Origin: Suilimivivens sp964507235
GTDB lineage: Bacteria > Bacillota > Clostridia > Lachnospirales > Lachnospiraceae
Length of the DNA stretch: 7,012 nucleotides
Assembly (NCBI GenBank): GCA_964507235.1
Contig: CAZDPE010000113.1
Span: 1-7,012 of the forward strand
Direction of reading: 5' to 3'
Shown here: positions 5,673 through 7,012 of the stretch, in pieces
How the letters are laid out: the number at the start of each line of letters is the position of its first letter
Position numbering within the stretch: position 1 is the first letter of the stretch
Notes under the pieces: generated by a model
The model's input: the letters and a program-made list of their open reading frames with translations, nothing else
What the model was told of the DNA's origin: nothing
Database searches by the model: none
Made by a program: the position numbers and the translations under genes

Positions 5673-6866
5673 ATGCGGGAAGACTATCAAAGGGTATATG
5701 CCAAAATAAATCTTGATGCTGTCAGGGAAAATATGGACCATATGAAAGCCAATATTGCCTCTGAAACAAAAATGATAGGGGTCATTAAAACAGACGGCTA
5801 CGGGCATGGGGCAATCCCGATTGCCCGGGAGCTGGAACCTGTCGGCTATATGTTTGGCTTTGCAGTTGCAACGGCGGAAGAAGCCTTTATTTTAAGAAAG
5901 GCGGGAATAAGGAAACCGATTCTGATTTTGGGCTTTACTTTTCCCTACAGCTATAAACAGTTGGTTGAGCAGGAAGTCAGGATAACCGTATTCAGGCGGG
6001 ATACATTATCTGAACTGTCCAAGGTGGTTAAGGGCCTTGCTGATGAAGGGAAAGCTGCAAAGGCAAGGGTTCATATTAAGGTTGACACAGGGATGAGCCG
6101 TATCGGTATCAGACCGGATGATGAGGGGCTATCCTTTGTGAAGGAAACGCTTTTGACAGAAGGAATAGAGATAGAGGGAATTTTTACTCATTTTGCAAGG
6201 GCAGATGAAAGTGATAAAGAGGCCGCATACAGACAGCTGGCAGTTTTTCAGGAATTTATCAGGAAAATTGAAAAGGAAACCGGCTATCATGTACCGGTTA
6301 AGCATTGTTCAAACAGTGCAGGAATTATAGAACTGCCTGAAGCGAATATGGATGTGGTGAGGGCCGGAATCACGCTCTATGGATTATGGCCGTCTGAAGA
6401 GGTAAAAAGAAATATTGTAGCGCTTAAACCGGCGCTTTCCTTATACAGTCATATTGTTTATGTGAAAGAGATAGAAAAAGGAACTGAGGTCAGCTACGGC
6501 GGTACTTTTACGGCTGATAAAAAGATGAGAATTGCCACCATTCCCGTAGGATACGGGGACGGTTATCCAAGAGGTCTTTCCGGCAGGGGATATGTGCTGA
6601 TTCATGGAAAGAAAGCGCCGGTGCTCGGGAGAGTATGCATGGATCAGTTTATGGTGGATGTTTCCGGTATAAAAGAAGCAGAAGAAGGGGATTTGGTCAC
6701 GCTCATTGGCAGGGACGGAAGTCAGGAGATTACGGCGGAGCAGTTAGGAAGCCTTTCCGGCCGCTTTAATTATGAGCTTGTCTGCGATTTGGGAAAAAGA
6801 ATACCAAGAGTATATGAAAAAGGCGGCAAAGTCCTGTGTACAAAAGATTATTATCAGGATTTTTAG
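5673..6866 (+). CDS. alr: Alanine racemase, PLP-dependent
   Basis: Alanine racemase interconverts L- and D-alanine in the cytoplasm, supplying D-alanine for peptidoglycan. The 397-residue protein begins with YAKINLDAVREN (9-20), the usual start of the PLP barrel. The cofactor lysine is K39 in VIKTDGYGHG (37-46). K136 in HIKVDTGMSRIG (134-145) matches the lysine carbamylated in the Bacillus stearothermophilus enzyme, and R143 matches its nearby PLP-contacting arginine. Y275 in VSYGGTF is the expected second catalytic base, contributed across the dimer interface. GYGDGYPR (293-300) and RVCMDQFMVDV (320-330) belong to the C-terminal beta domain. All catalytic positions are present. The gene lies 26 bases after the nnr stop codon and is probably co-transcribed with it. 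A mazF-like gene follows, as next to alr in many Firmicutes. A longer form from ATG 5643 is possible. Confidence 0.95.
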   Translation: MREDYQRVYAKINLDAVRENMDHMKANIASETKMIGVIKTDGYGHGAIPIARELEPVGYMFGFAVATAEEAFILRKAGIRKPILILGFTFPYSYKQLVEQEVRITVFRRDTLSELSKVVKGLADEGKAAKARVHIKVDTGMSRIGIRPDDEGLSFVKETLLTEGIEIEGIFTHFARADESDKEAAYRQLAVFQEFIRKIEKETGYHVPVKHCSNSAGIIELPEANMDVVRAGITLYGLWPSEEVKRNIVALKPALSLYSHIVYVKEIEKGTEVSYGGTFTADKKMRIATIPVGYGDGYPRGLSGRGYVLIHGKKAPVLGRVCMDQFMVDVSGIKEAEEGDLVTLIGRDGSQEITAEQLGSLSGRFNYELVCDLGKRIPRVYEKGGKVLCTKDYYQDF

Positions 6867-6872
6867 CTGCAT

Positions 6873-6902
6873 TTGAATACCTTCTGACAATACGGTTATA
6901 CT
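6873..6902 (+). promoter_or_regulatory. Candidate promoter upstream of the mazF-like gene
   Basis: TTGAAT (6873-6878; 4 of 6) is followed by an 18-base spacer and TATACT (6897-6902; 5 of 6). It begins just after the alr stop and would give the mazF-like gene an independent transcript with a leader of about 75 bases that includes the GC-rich hairpin. Confidence 0.4.
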
Positions 6903-6917
6903 ACATATTAACCAAAC

Positions 6918-6938
6918 GCGGCGCGCTTTGCGGGCCGT
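6918..6938 (+). other. GC-rich hairpin in the alr-mazF gap
   Basis: CGGCGCGC (6919-6926) and GCGGGCCG (6930-6937) form an 8-bp stem with one internal G-G mismatch and a TTT loop; a further G-U pair can close it at 6918/6938. No T-run follows, so it is not a standard terminator. Its base composition stands out from the AT-rich surroundings. It lies in the predicted 5' leader of the mazF-like gene, where it could affect transcript stability or translation. Confidence 0.45.
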
Positions 6939-6984
6939 CTGATGGACTAAAAATATCCTGTTGGAATGAAGGGTGTGTGTTGAA

Positions 6985-7012
6985 ATGAGAAGAGGGGATA
7001 TTTATTATGCTG
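6985..7012 (+). CDS. mazF: MazF/PemK-like endoribonuclease toxin, N-terminal fragment (runs off window)
   Basis: Only nine codons are inside the window, reading MRRGDIYYA. This matches the start of MazF/PemK-family proteins, whose N-terminus typically reads KRGD(I/V)Y(Y/F)A and forms the first beta strand of the toxin fold. MazF toxins cleave mRNA at short specific sequences. The position directly after alr, as for B. subtilis ndoA (endoA), strengthens the call. AAGGG (6969-6973) lies 11 bases before the ATG, a slightly long spacing; an in-frame GTG at 6973 would add four residues. The 118-base gap after alr has no room for a mazE/ndoAI antitoxin gene. With so little sequence, the family rests on a short motif plus context. 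Confidence 0.72.

Noticed and set aside
6918..6950. GC-rich hairpin as the alr terminator
   Set aside because: No T-run follows the stem; the next bases are a mixed sequence leading to an A-rich stretch.
6867..6984. A mazE-like antitoxin or small protein gene in the alr-mazF gap
   Set aside because: The gap is too short for a typical antitoxin, and I found no start codon with a ribosome binding site opening a frame of useful length.

Overview
The window looks like a core-chromosome segment of a moderately AT-rich Gram-positive anaerobe of the Clostridia, most likely a Lachnospiraceae-type organism. The basis is strong purine-rich Shine-Dalgarno sites, sigma-A-type promoters, a Rex repressor, a eukaryote-like NADP isocitrate dehydrogenase, and the Firmicutes gene order nnr-alr-mazF. 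I see no insertion sequence, phage gene, CRISPR array, tRNA or rRNA.

Layout. Bases 1-605 hold the 3' end of icd (+ strand). A 12-bp perfect hairpin (651-690) then separates it from a convergently transcribed ABC-F ATPase gene (697-2610, - strand). Bases 2611-2758 are a compact divergent regulatory region. The -35 hexamers of the ABC-F and rex promoters sit back to back, only 4 bp apart, and form a palindrome resembling a Rex operator. To the right, rex (2759-3403) and an unrecognised coiled-coil protein gene (3449-4060) appear to form a two-gene unit ending in a hairpin terminator (4065-4101). A second + strand unit follows: nnr, a bifunctional NAD(P)HX repair enzyme (4138-5646); alr, alanine racemase (5673-6866); and, after a 118-base gap with its own candidate promoter and a GC-rich hairpin, the first codons of a mazF-like toxin gene (6985 to the window end).

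How the genes fit together. Three genes concern nicotinamide nucleotides: icd makes NADPH, Rex senses NADH/NAD+, and Nnr repairs hydrated NAD(P)H. The ABC-F protein probably acts on the ribosome, Alr supplies D-alanine for peptidoglycan, and MazF is an mRNA endonuclease. These look like housekeeping functions rather than one pathway. The points most worth a second look are the shared rex/ABC-F control region, the unknown coiled-coil gene downstream of rex, and the absence of a mazE-type antitoxin gene between alr and mazF. For three genes (ABC-F, rex and the unknown) and probably alr, the longest open frame starts too early; ribosome binding sites and promoters point to the internal starts used here.
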